Source of the DNA: Chara braunii
Lineage: Eukaryota > Streptophyta > Charophyceae > Charales > Characeae
Assembly: GCA_003427395.1 (NCBI GenBank)
Contig: BFEA01000018.1
Coordinates: 5,493,486 to 5,557,485 of the forward strand
DNA: 64,000 bases
Direction: 5' to 3'
Both the position numbers and the translations under genes were made by a program. Each line of letters starts with the position of its first letter. Positions within the stretch are counted from its first letter, which is position 1. The notes under the pieces were generated by a model. The model did not search any database. It saw nothing but the letters and a program-made list of their open reading frames with translations, and had not been told where the DNA came from. Of the stretch, positions 33,021 through 43,625 are shown in pieces.

Positions 33021-34178
33021 GTGATCAAAGGCAGGTCCACCAGCAGGGTCATGTTTATGGGTGAATCCTGAGCCCATCTTTCACCTATGGTTTGATCGAT
33101 GGGTACTTTTGGCCGTGAGTCTCTATATCCCCCTTTGACTATCTAGTCCCACACGTGCATAAGTTTCCCACTTTGCCATTCCCACTCCGAAATGTCAAAG
33201 ATTCAACAGAAATAAGAAGAAAGGAAGAGCGTGAAGGCAGGGAGAAAAAAAACGCTACATCTTATCGATGATGGCACAAATAAAAAAAGTTGAAGAAGCG
33301 AGAAAAGATTGTATGCATGAACACGGTGCAGAAAATTGCCTGCATGCAAAACTAAAAGTCACCAAACAATTAGACAAAATGTCAGTGAAGATGCACCTAA
33401 TTCCTAAAGCCGAATTCAAATTGGAAACTTCGAAAGAAAATTATGTGCGCAAATCTAAAACACATGAATTCCTGCGCCTATTCTTATTTTACCATCCATC
33501 AACAAAAATTTCACAGGGCTTGCAATGACATCTCCCAAAATCTACATGCATAAAGAAATGACTTACTGCCAAGTACCCCAACGGTGACCTGCAATTTTCA
33601 GACTTCGAGAAAACCTGGAGGGAAAATTTTTTTGATCGCGCTCGCTAAGTTGCGTATAAATCGGATGTAAAAGTACAAAAAAATACGAAGAAATTTTCAA
33701 AAATTGCAAAAATAAGAAGTCAAGATTGACCAACGTTCCCACTCCTATCCCAAGGGAGACAGGTGGGCACATGAGCCGAAGTGCCACGAGACTATCGCCT
33801 GTCTTTTAAGGACTATACAGAGGTGGACCCCAGCATTCCCCTGCGGCCCAGAGACGAATTTCCAAATCATTTTACACCACACCCGTTATCACAAGAAGAG
33901 AGGTTTCAGTGAGAGTGGTGCACTCAGGGCCATGGTGACAGTTCTCAATATTTGTTCATATTTGTAACCTCAAGTTAATTTTTCACTCTTTAAATCCTCT
34001 ACCTTGGTACTTCAGGAGGGACGTTGAGCCCGGTTCAAAAAAAAAAAAAAAAAAACATAGGAAAGTTTTGGGGTCGGGTAAGTTGATGTTAGGAGGCCCC
34101 ATTGGTGCCCCCCGTGGCTACTATTGATATTCGGGTCAGACCGAGAGTGGAATGGGCTGCCTTTTGTTTTCTTTTTTT
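33021..34178. other. Unassigned sequence
   Basis: No domain is recognisable. A T/A run lies at 34038-34056. Confidence 0.3.
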
Positions 34179-34200
34179 TTACGTTGGACCCAGTTTCCAA
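34179..34200 (+). repeat. Truncated head of a SINE-like copy
   Basis: ACGTTGGACCCAGTTTCCAA matches the first 20 bases of the short SINE-like family and then diverges. Confidence 0.4.
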
Positions 34201-34274
34201 ATCGGCGATTTTCATTTTTCTGCATCATTCCATACTCATGTTTTTTTACCTCAAATATATCTCATAACTTCATA

Positions 34275-34347
34275 AGGGATACCGGGCCCGGTTCTAAGCA
34301 CTTGTTGCTCCCCACGAATAAATCGGAGCTTGTGTAAAAAAGAAAAA
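34275..34347 (+). mobile_element. Short SINE-like retroposon, copy 5
   Basis: GGGATACCGGGCCCGGTTCT is followed by TTGCTCCCCACGAATAAATC and GGAGC, then GTGTAAAAAAGAAAAA. The GCTCC/GGAGC stem is intact while the first stem is degraded. Confidence 0.6.
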
Positions 34348-34938
34348 GATTGGCCAACGTGTTCCATGCATCGGGGCTCATCAAGAACAAACCCTGCGAA
34401 CAGCGAGAGGCCAAAACCACGACCTCGACAACCTGAACCTGTCATCGTCATCCGAGGAACTGGAACTGGATAGATCAACCTTGGTTATCACAAAGGCACT
34501 AAAAAGAAAGGAGTGGGTTTAGAAGCTCGTTCATGCACATAAGTTGGTGTGTCACAGACGTTTGTTGGAACCCCCATCGTTGCAACATATCCCTACCAGG
34601 TACCATCCAACTTCGCACAATGCCTCGACACTTGCCAACGTTTCCAAGGCTCAATTGTAGAAGGCCAAGGCCTAAACGACCAGCTCTAGATTGCAAAGTT
34701 GACACTAGCTTGGCAGCGGCATGACATAAAGATTTCACCCAAAAAGAGCATTCAACTCTACCTACATCTTTCAAGGGCATTTTGGCAAATATCTCAACTT
34801 ATGGGGGTATTTTGCAAATTATCCCAAAAAGATAAAGAAAAATAAACAAACACCGAAAAAAAAGGAAAAAAATGTAAGATCCTGTGGCTGGCAGAGATAA
34901 TTATATAAGGGTCATATCACAAATATGCACAACTACCA
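34348..34938. other. Unassigned sequence
   Basis: Small overlapping frames at 34499-34780 on both strands have no recognised motif. Confidence 0.3.
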
Positions 34939-35003
34939 ACGAGCCTAGCTCAATTGGTAGACCCCTCAACTATTGAAACGCAGTTCAAATCCAAAGCGAT
35001 CGG
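34939..35003 (+). ncRNA. tRNA-like sequence with Pol III A and B boxes
   Basis: TAGCTCAATTGG (34946-34957) fits the A box and AGTTCAAATCC (34982-34992) fits the B box, at tRNA-like spacing. The acceptor and anticodon arms do not close properly and the variable region is missing. It is more likely a tRNA relic or a SINE promoter than a working tRNA gene. Confidence 0.45.
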
Positions 35004-35339
35004 ATGATTAGAATAAAAGAATTCTGAATTAACCAGTCGAATTTGGACAGGACAGTCTTTCATACCTTTTTTTATTGTCATTATAGTAGCACGGGGTATC
35101 GGTCGTATCCGTGCTTAAGTGTCTAACGAAGGAACATACGGGAGTTGGACCCACCACAAGGGGTGATACCTTCTACAGCAGGTAGGTGATACTGGCAAGA
35201 GTTCGGTTGGTAGCATCAGGATCAAGCTGCTTCGATGGGCCTGTCGTTGTGCCTCCCCTCTAGCCCCCTTCCCCTATAAACATGCTACTTGGGGGAACCA
35301 ATGACCTATCTCTAGGTGGCGGGGCTCCAAGCTTGCCAG
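35004..35339. other. Unassigned sequence
   Basis: Nothing recognisable beyond short C- and A-rich tracts. Confidence 0.3.
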
Positions 35340-35455
35340 AAAAGGTACATGAAGCCAATGGAAATTGAATCCAAGAATTTTGAATTATATGCGGCCAGGA
35401 GGTACATGAAGCCCATGGAAATTGAACCCAAAAATTTTGAATTATATGCGGTCAA
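35340..35455. repeat. Two-copy tandem repeat, about 58 bp
   Basis: GGTACATGAAGCCAATGGAA and the rest of the unit, down to TTTTGAATTATATGCGGCCA, is repeated directly with five or six changes. Confidence 0.85.
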
Positions 35456-36849
35456 GTCCTACTAGCGGTGGTTTTGGTATGGTTTCGAGTCGTACGACAA
35501 CCCAAATGTAAGACAAAAACGAGCCAGTTGTTTACCAGGGGTCATTAGATCATGGACTTCCTTAGTAGATCAGGTTTATCTATTACAAAAGGGCCAAAAA
35601 AAGGAAAAAAAAACTACGACGGAGTGGACATGTCGACTGATTAATCATCCACTGATGTTCGAAGGTCCTGATAACTCAAAATCTTTCGAAGATTGCGAGT
35701 CAAATAAGAGACAAGGCATAAAATGTCAAATTTGATAAATGACTCAGAGGTTTTTATAGAACATATGTCATAGCCCCAAGGCCCAACACATCCTAACCAA
35801 CCCAAAGTTCACCACCCTTCATGCATAAGATGACTGAAATAAATTGAGAATGAAATTTGATAGTAATGAAGTCGCAACTAGTTGCAGCGACTCCTAGGAT
35901 AAAGTACATAGAAGACTTATGAATGTGGATCTATTCCAAGTTCCTATGAACAAGGATTGTTAAAGAGTGTGGAGTGGATAGCAGATCATGGAGTAGGAGG
36001 CAACACAGATCAATTTGTGGTTAATTCTAAAGGAAGTAGGGAAAATTTTGAGTAATTGTATTGACTTAGACATTCTTCCCTTTGTACAGGGATGCTTAAT
36101 ATCGAACTTACAAAGTCGATCTAGAACCAAGGATCGAAATGACCAAGGTTTTGCTATAATTAGCACCTTAAAAGGGAATTTAAGGACTCTTAAGTTCTTA
36201 ACCAGTGCTTTGAACCCCTAGGTCGAGAAGGCAAGGAAACTCCTTATCAATCCATCAATATTCGAATGTATCGTCGAGCTTATCACAAGAAAGCAGTAAG
36301 TCTAGGAGTTCATGAGGAGCAAACTTTACCCATGACACAAGAAATATTGTTTCCACTGGGAAATATATTCGGTTGTTCATGAAGACACAGAAAGGTTGGG
36401 AGTATGCCAAGTCACTTCGAGATCTCTTCATCATGACTTATCTTTGGGATAGTTGGCAGCGGGGTGGAGAAAGTCTTCGATTAGAGAGTAACGAGATTGA
36501 TGTAGACATCCGATTGGACAACCTAGGTATACAAAAACTCAAAGGAGAGGGACCTTTGTAGTAATAAAGATGAAAAAATATGCAGTTTTTGGTGATACAT
36601 TCCTTAAATTGTACGAAGTGATGAGTAGGTGTTACCTTGAATTAGGTGAAGATCTTCGGACTTGATCCATCTTCCATGGTTGACGATTGTGAAATGCTTT
36701 GACCATGAATGCCTTTAACAAACGGTCGAGAACCTAGTTTGAACGAGTCACGCTAGACGAGTGTTAAAGTAGCCATAGTTTTTGTGTTGGTGGCGTTTGT
36801 GAAGGAATCCGTTGTGGATGGACCTTGGAGAACATGTTGACTCAAGGAT
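35456..36849. other. Unassigned sequence
   Basis: No domain is recognisable on either strand. It lies downstream (minus direction) of the DIRS-like RT and could hold decayed parts of that element, but no tyrosine recombinase motif is visible. Confidence 0.3.
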
Positions 36850-37490
36850 CCTGGAAGAGTTTCTCCTCCTTCATTCGATATGGATATGATTGCCATACTC
36901 AAGTGGGAAAAGATTGTCCCAAGTACTAGGATTGATTACTTTGTGAAGGTGAAAGCAAAAGGTAACTACAGGTTGGAATGCATTGGTCAGAGTTGTCAGC
37001 TTGCCCGTGATAGAAGAGATTTATCTGCTAGTAACAGCAGATTTTGAGAGCATTCATTTGATAAGGTTCCAAATTCTGTGAGCTTTCTCCTCATGGATTG
37101 CAGTTAATTTTATGTGGCAGTCCACATTAAAGCCGAGAAACGCCATGCATTGAGAGAAGGTGTTAACATTTATTCAAACTTAAAAAAAATATCAATTTGT
37201 GCAGTAAACGAGTATAGATAAGGGATGACCAGAGATTGCAAAGGTAGGTTTTTGGAACCATGAGCGGATCGTCAATGTAAAAGGAGATGAAAGTGGATCG
37301 GATTCGATGGACCACCATTACTTCTTGCATTACAGATGTGAAAATCCAGCAAATTTAAGATATTCTAAAACAAAAGGTTGTGATGTGAAAAAAAATATTC
37401 TTCCGTTCGAAAGCAAATTAATCTCTAGATTCCTCGTTGACTTTGATGTGATAGTAATCATTCTTGTCATCATACGTTGCGAAACAACAA
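36850..37490 (-). pseudogene. Reverse transcriptase relic, DIRS-like
   Basis: The minus strand (two frames) reads YDDKNDYYHIKVNEESRD, FAFERKN, FTSVMQEVM, ISFYIDDPLMVPK (motif C, IDD), FLGFNVDCHIKLTAIHEEKA and SSITGKLTTLTNAFQPV. The YxxIKV / FxF / YIDD / FLGF sequence is RT. The GKLxxLxxAFxPV segment after it resembles the connection region of DIRS-type elements more than gypsy or copia. Several stops are present, and no recombinase or split repeats were found, so the class is tentative. Confidence 0.5.
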
Positions 37491-40289
37491 GATTGGTAGA
37501 GCAGACAGCCAAAACATCGGAACGTAATTCATACTATTTCATAGTAAAATTCGAAAAAAAAATTAAGAGATTCACAAATTTTAAGCTCATAATAAAACGT
37601 TTCTTGAGGAAACTTTCGATAACAAAGATTGGGTTGGTGACAATTGGTGACGAAGTCTCACATCTTACTTCTTGATTGAATAAACCCTTCAGAGTAGAAG
37701 CATTAATTTGTTTATTCTCGTCAGATAAATCATAGGTGAGAAAACAGATTTGAGGGGGTTGGAGGTTCTTCCTAAGGTCTCCTCAAATTATTGCGTTGTC
37801 ATCAGTTTTCTAACCATCCTCCAAACTTCCTCAATTTTGGCAGGCTCATGTGGCTGGTACCCTCACATTTTAAGTCAACCCCTCTTCCAAACTAATTCAA
37901 GACATTTTTTAAACTCTTCCTGATCCTTCCAACAATTCATTTCATTCGCTCCAGTTATCTGAGACTGACGTCATCGAGCGCATTAGCTCCCGCCTTTTTC
38001 GTAAAAGAGGAGAGTCATATCGGCCATGTCACGCAAGAGTTAAAACAAAATCAAACCAATTAAAAAACAACTTGGGGACAACGCAAAATTGCTTTGCAGA
38101 CTGTCGAGTCGAACGTGCTTGCGTTGTCACCTCGTCGCTCCAACTGGGTGCGCCAATTGTACTTTCGATGACCCCCTACGAAAAGATAGGTTCCAGCGGG
38201 GAACAACTTGTCTTCCCTAAGGGGTTGTCACCACCCTTAGGGTTGTACCCCTACCGAGTTACTGACCCACGTACGAAAGTTTTTAAATGCAATTGCAGAG
38301 GTAGGTCGGTCGATGGTATTTGCTTGTTCGTTGAAGTATATATACGCTTTGTTAAAATGTCGTCTGAACCTACGTCGTTCATTTCCTAAGGCTTCGATCA
38401 CCTAAGTAAAAACTGACGTCGGTCGACGAGGATAGTCTCAACCAAGCGTGAAACGTACAAATAATCATAGTTTTTTTACAACTCTCTAAAGACGAAACAA
38501 ATAACATCATTACACCTTATATACAATCGCACAAGATCAGTTCGGGTCGCGTCGGAAAGAATGTCAAATTGACGCAGAAACCAACCCTAATCAGTTTTTG
38601 ACTTGATGGGATGATCTCCCAACGTTATTTTTCTCATCCTACGTGACTGAAAAGACTTTTATATTGTCGTTTTCGAGGCGGAGGTCATTTATCGACGAAA
38701 CGATTTTAAAAATGGCAACTTAGTACGTGAGGTATGGGTGGGTCCATCGACATGTTTTGATGACCTCATGTCCATTGTAGTCTTACTAATTGAGACATAC
38801 AAACATGACTCGTATGTCAGATGCATGAGTTGCGTTTCGGACGGTTCTAGAGGAAATTCGGCATAATCGTTATGTTCTTCTTTGCGCAACTCCAGAATGA
38901 TATCGCATGATGTGGGTTGGTTAATTATAAATAAATGATGATTAAACTCAAAGGTGTACTTCATCTTCCATTTCGGGTTTGCGCTTCTTTTGGCTCGAAC
39001 CTCTCCACGACTGTGACGCTTATGCTCATCCGCGTTGAGGACTGGTTTCCTTTCTAGAGTGGAGTTTCTTATGTCACTGGCCTTTCATTCCAATAGTGGT
39101 TCCTAACCTGGTCACTCCAAAGGTTATTAAGTCAACTCCCTTCTGCACAAGACTCAGGGAAAACTAAAAATCTCGCTTCAGCAGTTGCGCGCCCACCTTC
39201 TAGGAAGTGGTTTGCGGTATTCCTCCCCATTCGATCAAAAAACTCGGATCTCAGAAGTCGGACTGTCTCCACCAAATCTGCAGTGTGCATTCTCATAGAA
39301 CGGTCCACTCTGGATCGATAACAGGGTCGCCTCCTAGAGCAACGAACCCCCGCTAAGATGTTTCCTAGAGAAAGAGTGTGTCCACCACTAAAAGACTTCA
39401 GTTGTTCTCGTCCTCCCTTGCCCAAGGCAACTTGGATGAAAAAGGAAAAGGAAATTGACAGGGAACCAAAAAGAAGATGGACATTCAGGATAGAACCGGA
39501 TGCCTTGGGATGAAAACTAAGTTCATACTAATTCTCTTGACTTAATTGACCTGTCTATGAATTTATTTTCATGGAAGTACTTTATTTCTCCATACATTTA
39601 GTCTGGTTGTCATAACATCCATCAGGTAAAAATGTCGATGAAAAGCTGCTCACTCAAGATATCAAGGTTATGCAGATAGATTGTCTTCCGCACAATTAAT
39701 TTTCCTACCTGCACTTTCATGCAATCTAAGACAAAGAGAAACATCCACAATCCACTTCCTAGGTCATACATTGTCTAGTCACACAGGAACACACCTTTGC
39801 AAAGAACAAGGTCAAACAAGTGTGGGTTCATATAGACGTGAAGGGAACCTGAGTCAAAACCGACCTTTAGTAGTTGACGATGCTGCAACGCCCTGACTCA
39901 CTTAAGAAAGCTAAGTAGAAAATATAGATGTCACATAGTGAAACCTCGGCCTCAAAATGCTCTATATAAAAATTAACTTGTGCCACAACATATCGTGGTC
40001 AGTGTCGCGCTCCAAAATAATAAACCATGCGTTTTCCGCTGACCAAACCAACTCTACAAAACGGCAATGTCGGGCCTAGGTACAAATTTGGCCCAATAAA
40101 CGTTCAGCGGCGCCTCCACTAGACCACCATAGCTTACGCAAATGACTGTCGCCACACGTATACTATCCAAAAATAAAACAGCAATACTGTACACTACGAT
40201 CGGCCACTACGTCTCACCACCACCAACAACCTTTGCATCATCAACCAGACAACACTCCTCTGTCGTACCATAAAAAAAAATATTATCGT
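37491..40289. other. Unassigned sequence
   Basis: This is 2.8 kb without a recognised domain. A minus-strand frame at 39132-39425 has ordinary amino-acid composition but no motif that I can name. Confidence 0.3.
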
Positions 40290-40670
40290 GCCACAATTTC
40301 AGCAGGACGTTACGGCAAAAAACCAGCAACATAACCCTATAAAAAAGCCTTGACGTCGAGGCGGCAATTCAGCAGCACCTTCCCTCAGGAAGGCCTTGAC
40401 ATTGCGGCAACAATCCAGCAACATTCTGCCCCCAAACTTTGTTGTCGACGTGTCGACGATTCGACAGCATAACCCTGCCACAAATAATGGTCGCCACCGC
40501 CCCATAGTAATGTCAGCAACATAACCCCCCTTCATAAACCTTCATGCTGCTACCGAAAAAATCCGACAGCATTTCCCCTTGATGGCGCGACAAAACTTCA
40601 GCAGCGCCTCCCCTTAGGGGGGTCTTGCAAACGAGGCAGCAAAACGACAGCATCATCCCTTGACATCGTG
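40290..40670. repeat. Degenerate minisatellite with a CAGCAnCAT-type word
   Basis: About nine units contain CAGCAACATAACCC, CAGCAGCACCTTCCC or GACAGCATTTCCCC at uneven spacing of about 35-60 bp. A run of Gln/Ser/Ala codons is not kept in any one frame. Confidence 0.55.
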
Positions 40671-41009
40671 GCCGAGGGTCATAGTTATAGCTATGGCTAG
40701 CCCCACCTCCATGCAGACCTCCGGTAAGAATGTCCCTTGGCTATGGTTGGCCTCCTCCTCTAGCTTCCTGCAGTCCTCTCATTCCTCCAGCAGGTCATCC
40801 TTCAGCTCCCTCCGCATCTCCCTCGACAACTGGCCAGCACTCAACCAAATGAGTGTGGGCAGCACTTCCAGAAGTGTGAGGCAGTTGTAGGAAACAGGTG
40901 CCTTTTATAATTGCTGAGGGGGAAAAGGAGCAACCTCTTTGCCCACTGATTAAAATTGGGCTCGGTCTGGGCCTATGATAAGAAATCAAGATCACTTCAG
41001 ATGTTGACT
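40671..41009. other. Unassigned sequence
   Basis: Ser-rich open frames on both strands only; no motif. Confidence 0.3.
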
Positions 41010-41560
41010 GGCTTTTTGGTGGGAATTGCTCGTTCTTAAGGGAGTGGTGCTTCGTTAGGGGGCTTGTCCTGAGCTGGGGTCAATAAGGGGAAGAAGGGTC
41101 ACCTCTTGACGGGGGCAGCTCAAGGACAGGAGGGAGGGGGTTCTGATCAGAGTGAGGGCAAATCTGTTTTTTTTCATGATGGCGAGGTGTTCTCCTCTCT
41201 TTTCCCCTTTGTCCCGCGGAGAGAAGGAGTGGAGGGATGAGGTGGTTTTAGGGTTGTCCTCGGGTGGTTGTTCCAACATGGAGAGGGTTGGGAGGGGGGT
41301 TGGGGGACCGTTGTTCTGCGGGGACAGGCTTTTGGTGGGAACTGCTTGTTTTTTAGGGAGCGGTGGTCTATTAGGGGGTTTGTCCTCAGTTGGGGTCATC
41401 GAGGAGAAGGGGTACCCTCTTGACGGGGGCAGCTCAAGAAAAGGAGGGAGGGGTTTGGCAAGAATGAGGGCAATGGTATTTCTCTTCACAATGGAGAGGT
41501 GTTGTCTTCTCCTTTCCCCTCTGTGTTGTGGAGAGAGCGGGAGGGTAGCTTCAAAAACTC
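41010..41560. repeat. Tandem duplication, period about 311 bp
   Basis: TGGTGGGAATTGCTCG (41020) recurs as TGGTGGGAACTGCTTG (41333). The copies share GACGGGGGCAGCTCAAG and AATGAGGGCAAT-type words. The minus strand is open for 144 codons (41055-41489) and encodes a Pro-rich repeat in both units. A proline-rich protein fragment is possible but unproven. Confidence 0.65.
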
Positions 41561-42337
41561 CCGCCTCTACTCCTTTAGGTTTTCTTTTATTTTTCCAAGA
41601 GGTTGGTCAGAGATTTGAATTGGGGCCTCATGGGATGGCCAACTAGAGCATCTTGTAGAGTTCTGTGGGATTCGTTTTGAAGTAGGGGGCAAGGGGCATA
41701 AAATGATTCCTTGCAAGGATGGAGAGGGGGATGAAATAGGGTTGCTTGACGGGTACCAGCTAGGGGGAGCTCTTATCAGATGTGATTGGCGTTGGATAAT
41801 TTAGGTTGTCTAATGGGTACCGGCTGATGAGGGCGAACTTTGGCCCGATTGGCGTTGGGTAGCGTTGGTTCACCTCCTTGAGGACCGAGACTAATTCCAA
41901 GGTGATGATGGTGCTCGCCCCCTGCTGAGATCTGGTCCTCTGGATTTTTTCACGAGGACAGAGTTTGGGAGGACAGATGGGATTTAGATAGACGAAGTTG
42001 GGATGGATAAGATTGGCACCGCGTATCTCGGGGGGTACCGGCCACTGGCCACTAACTTCACCAGGATCAGCTTGAGGTTCTTCCTTTCGATGACGGAGGC
42101 AGGACTGTTCTGGTTGTCTGTCTCAAGGGTTGCATGTTCTTCAAAATTTGATCTATCTTGGTTAGCTCGGAGTTAATTCATTGGCTTTTGCATAGTTCTT
42201 TTCATTTTCATTACTATCAAAGGGTGTTCCCTACTCAGTTAATCTCCTAGATTCCAGAGTAATCAATGCTGGCAGGGGGAGGTCTTCTCAACTTTTCTCA
42301 AAAAAAAGATCCTTGTTGAAGTTATAAATGTCCTTAT
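41561..42337. other. Unassigned sequence
   Basis: The word GGGTACCRGC occurs near 41751, 41817 and 42033. No gene is recognisable. Confidence 0.3.
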
Positions 42338-42417
42338 GGGACGCTGGACCCAGTTTCCAGCACGTGCTGCTCCCCACGAATAGATTGGAGCATTTGTTTG
42401 AAAAAAAAAAAAAAAAA
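42338..42417 (+). mobile_element. Short SINE-like retroposon, best-preserved copy
   Basis: GGGACGCTGGACCCAGTTTC is followed by CAGC (stem GCTGGA/TCCAGC), ACGTGCT, then GCTCC, a 13-base loop (CCACGAATAGATT) and GGAGC, and a spacer leading to a 17-base poly-A. The body is about 60 nt, compact and doubly hairpinned. Confidence 0.65.
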
Positions 42418-42749
42418 GTTTCCCCTAGGGAAACTAAGGCCCGTCAACTTTTAATGCACCCGGCTTTTTCCCCAGCTCGTGTGCATCAGTCTTTCCTTGC
42501 CGTGTTGCTCTAAGCACAACAACTCTCCCTACTATGCACCTTTCATGGCTCACGGCCAGGTTCGTGCCCCTCCCCCTGTTGCTTCCTGCCTGCTGCACGT
42601 TCAGGAGGGGACTACCGAATCTGGCTGAACACAAAGCCAGAATAAAAAAGAACAAAACCCCAAAAAACTTGAAAAAAGAAAGAAAGGAAAAAGGAAAGAA
42701 AGGAAAAAAAAAGAAAAAAAGAAAAAAAAAAACACTAACTTTGTTTTCT

Positions 42750-43493
42750 AGTGGGGTCGCCCCACGAACTGGTGAAACGGAGGCCCAAAGTCGAATCCAA
42801 TTGCGACCAGAAAACAGAGATGGGGGACCTCCCTTGCATTTGCTGCTTGTTTTCAAGGCCCCCAGGCCCTGCCAATCAAGGCAGGGCAGCTCGTGGTGTT
42901 GTTGGGCAGCCACGAACTGTTGAAGTGCAAACACAAGTTCAAATCCATATGCATTGAGGCGCAGCCTCCCCCACGCGCCACGCCACAAGGCCTCGTGGCC
43001 TTTCAAAATAAGAGGAATAATAAGAAACAGGGAAGAAAAAAAAAAATCACTTACCTGCTTCCAACCCTACCAACGAGGCGGGGCATTTCGTGGGGCTATT
43101 GGGCACACACAAATTGATGACGTATACAATCAAGTTTGAATCTAGTTGCAGCTAAGGGCTGGGTGGGGCGGCGCAACTCTGCACTTGCTGCAGTAGTGGA
43201 GCATGCCCACCCAATATGCAAAATGAGAATGAATCTTCTCTTGGAACAGGGAAAGATACGTTAAGATCTTTCAGCTACAACCCATCCTCGTTCAACAAGA
43301 AATGGGGGGGGGGTATTTAAAAAAAAAAAAAAAAAAAAAAAAACTCTTCCCAAAAAAGATAACCCTAGCGTCGGAAAAACGGGCGTCTATAACCTTTATT
43401 CTAGAAGTTGCAGCTCCCAGTCTGCGTCATCACGCCAACTGGCATGTTCCAACTAGGCCTCGTTGTCGTTGTTGTTGTTGTTGTTCTTGTTGG

Positions 43494-43531
<38 letters not shown>

Positions 43532-43625
43532 TCTTTTCTTTTGGTCGTTGGCTTACACAAATGGCTGCCTCCCTAGTCGTGGTACCCCCCCGTACTATTG
43601 AAATACAAATCCAAGTTCGAGTCCT
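42750..43625 (+). repeat. Cluster of four B-box-containing repeats
   Basis: A block of the type CGAACTGTTGAARTGCAAAC ends in a Pol III B-box-like sequence: AAGTCGAATCC (about 42787), AAGTTCAAATCC (about 42934), AAGTTTGAATC (about 43130) and AAGTTCGAGTCC (about 43611). Spacing varies from about 150 to 480 bp. The tRNA-like element at 34939 shares the TATTGAAA..GTTCAAATCC part. A tRNA-derived SINE family is likely. Confidence 0.45.
43462..43534. repeat. (TTG)n microsatellite
   Basis: Imperfect TTG repeats with two interruptions, inside the B-box cluster. A 24-base A run lies at 43319-43342. Confidence 0.95.

Noticed and set aside
34939-35003. A functional tRNA gene
   Set aside because: A and B boxes are present, but the acceptor and anticodon stems do not close and the variable region is absent.
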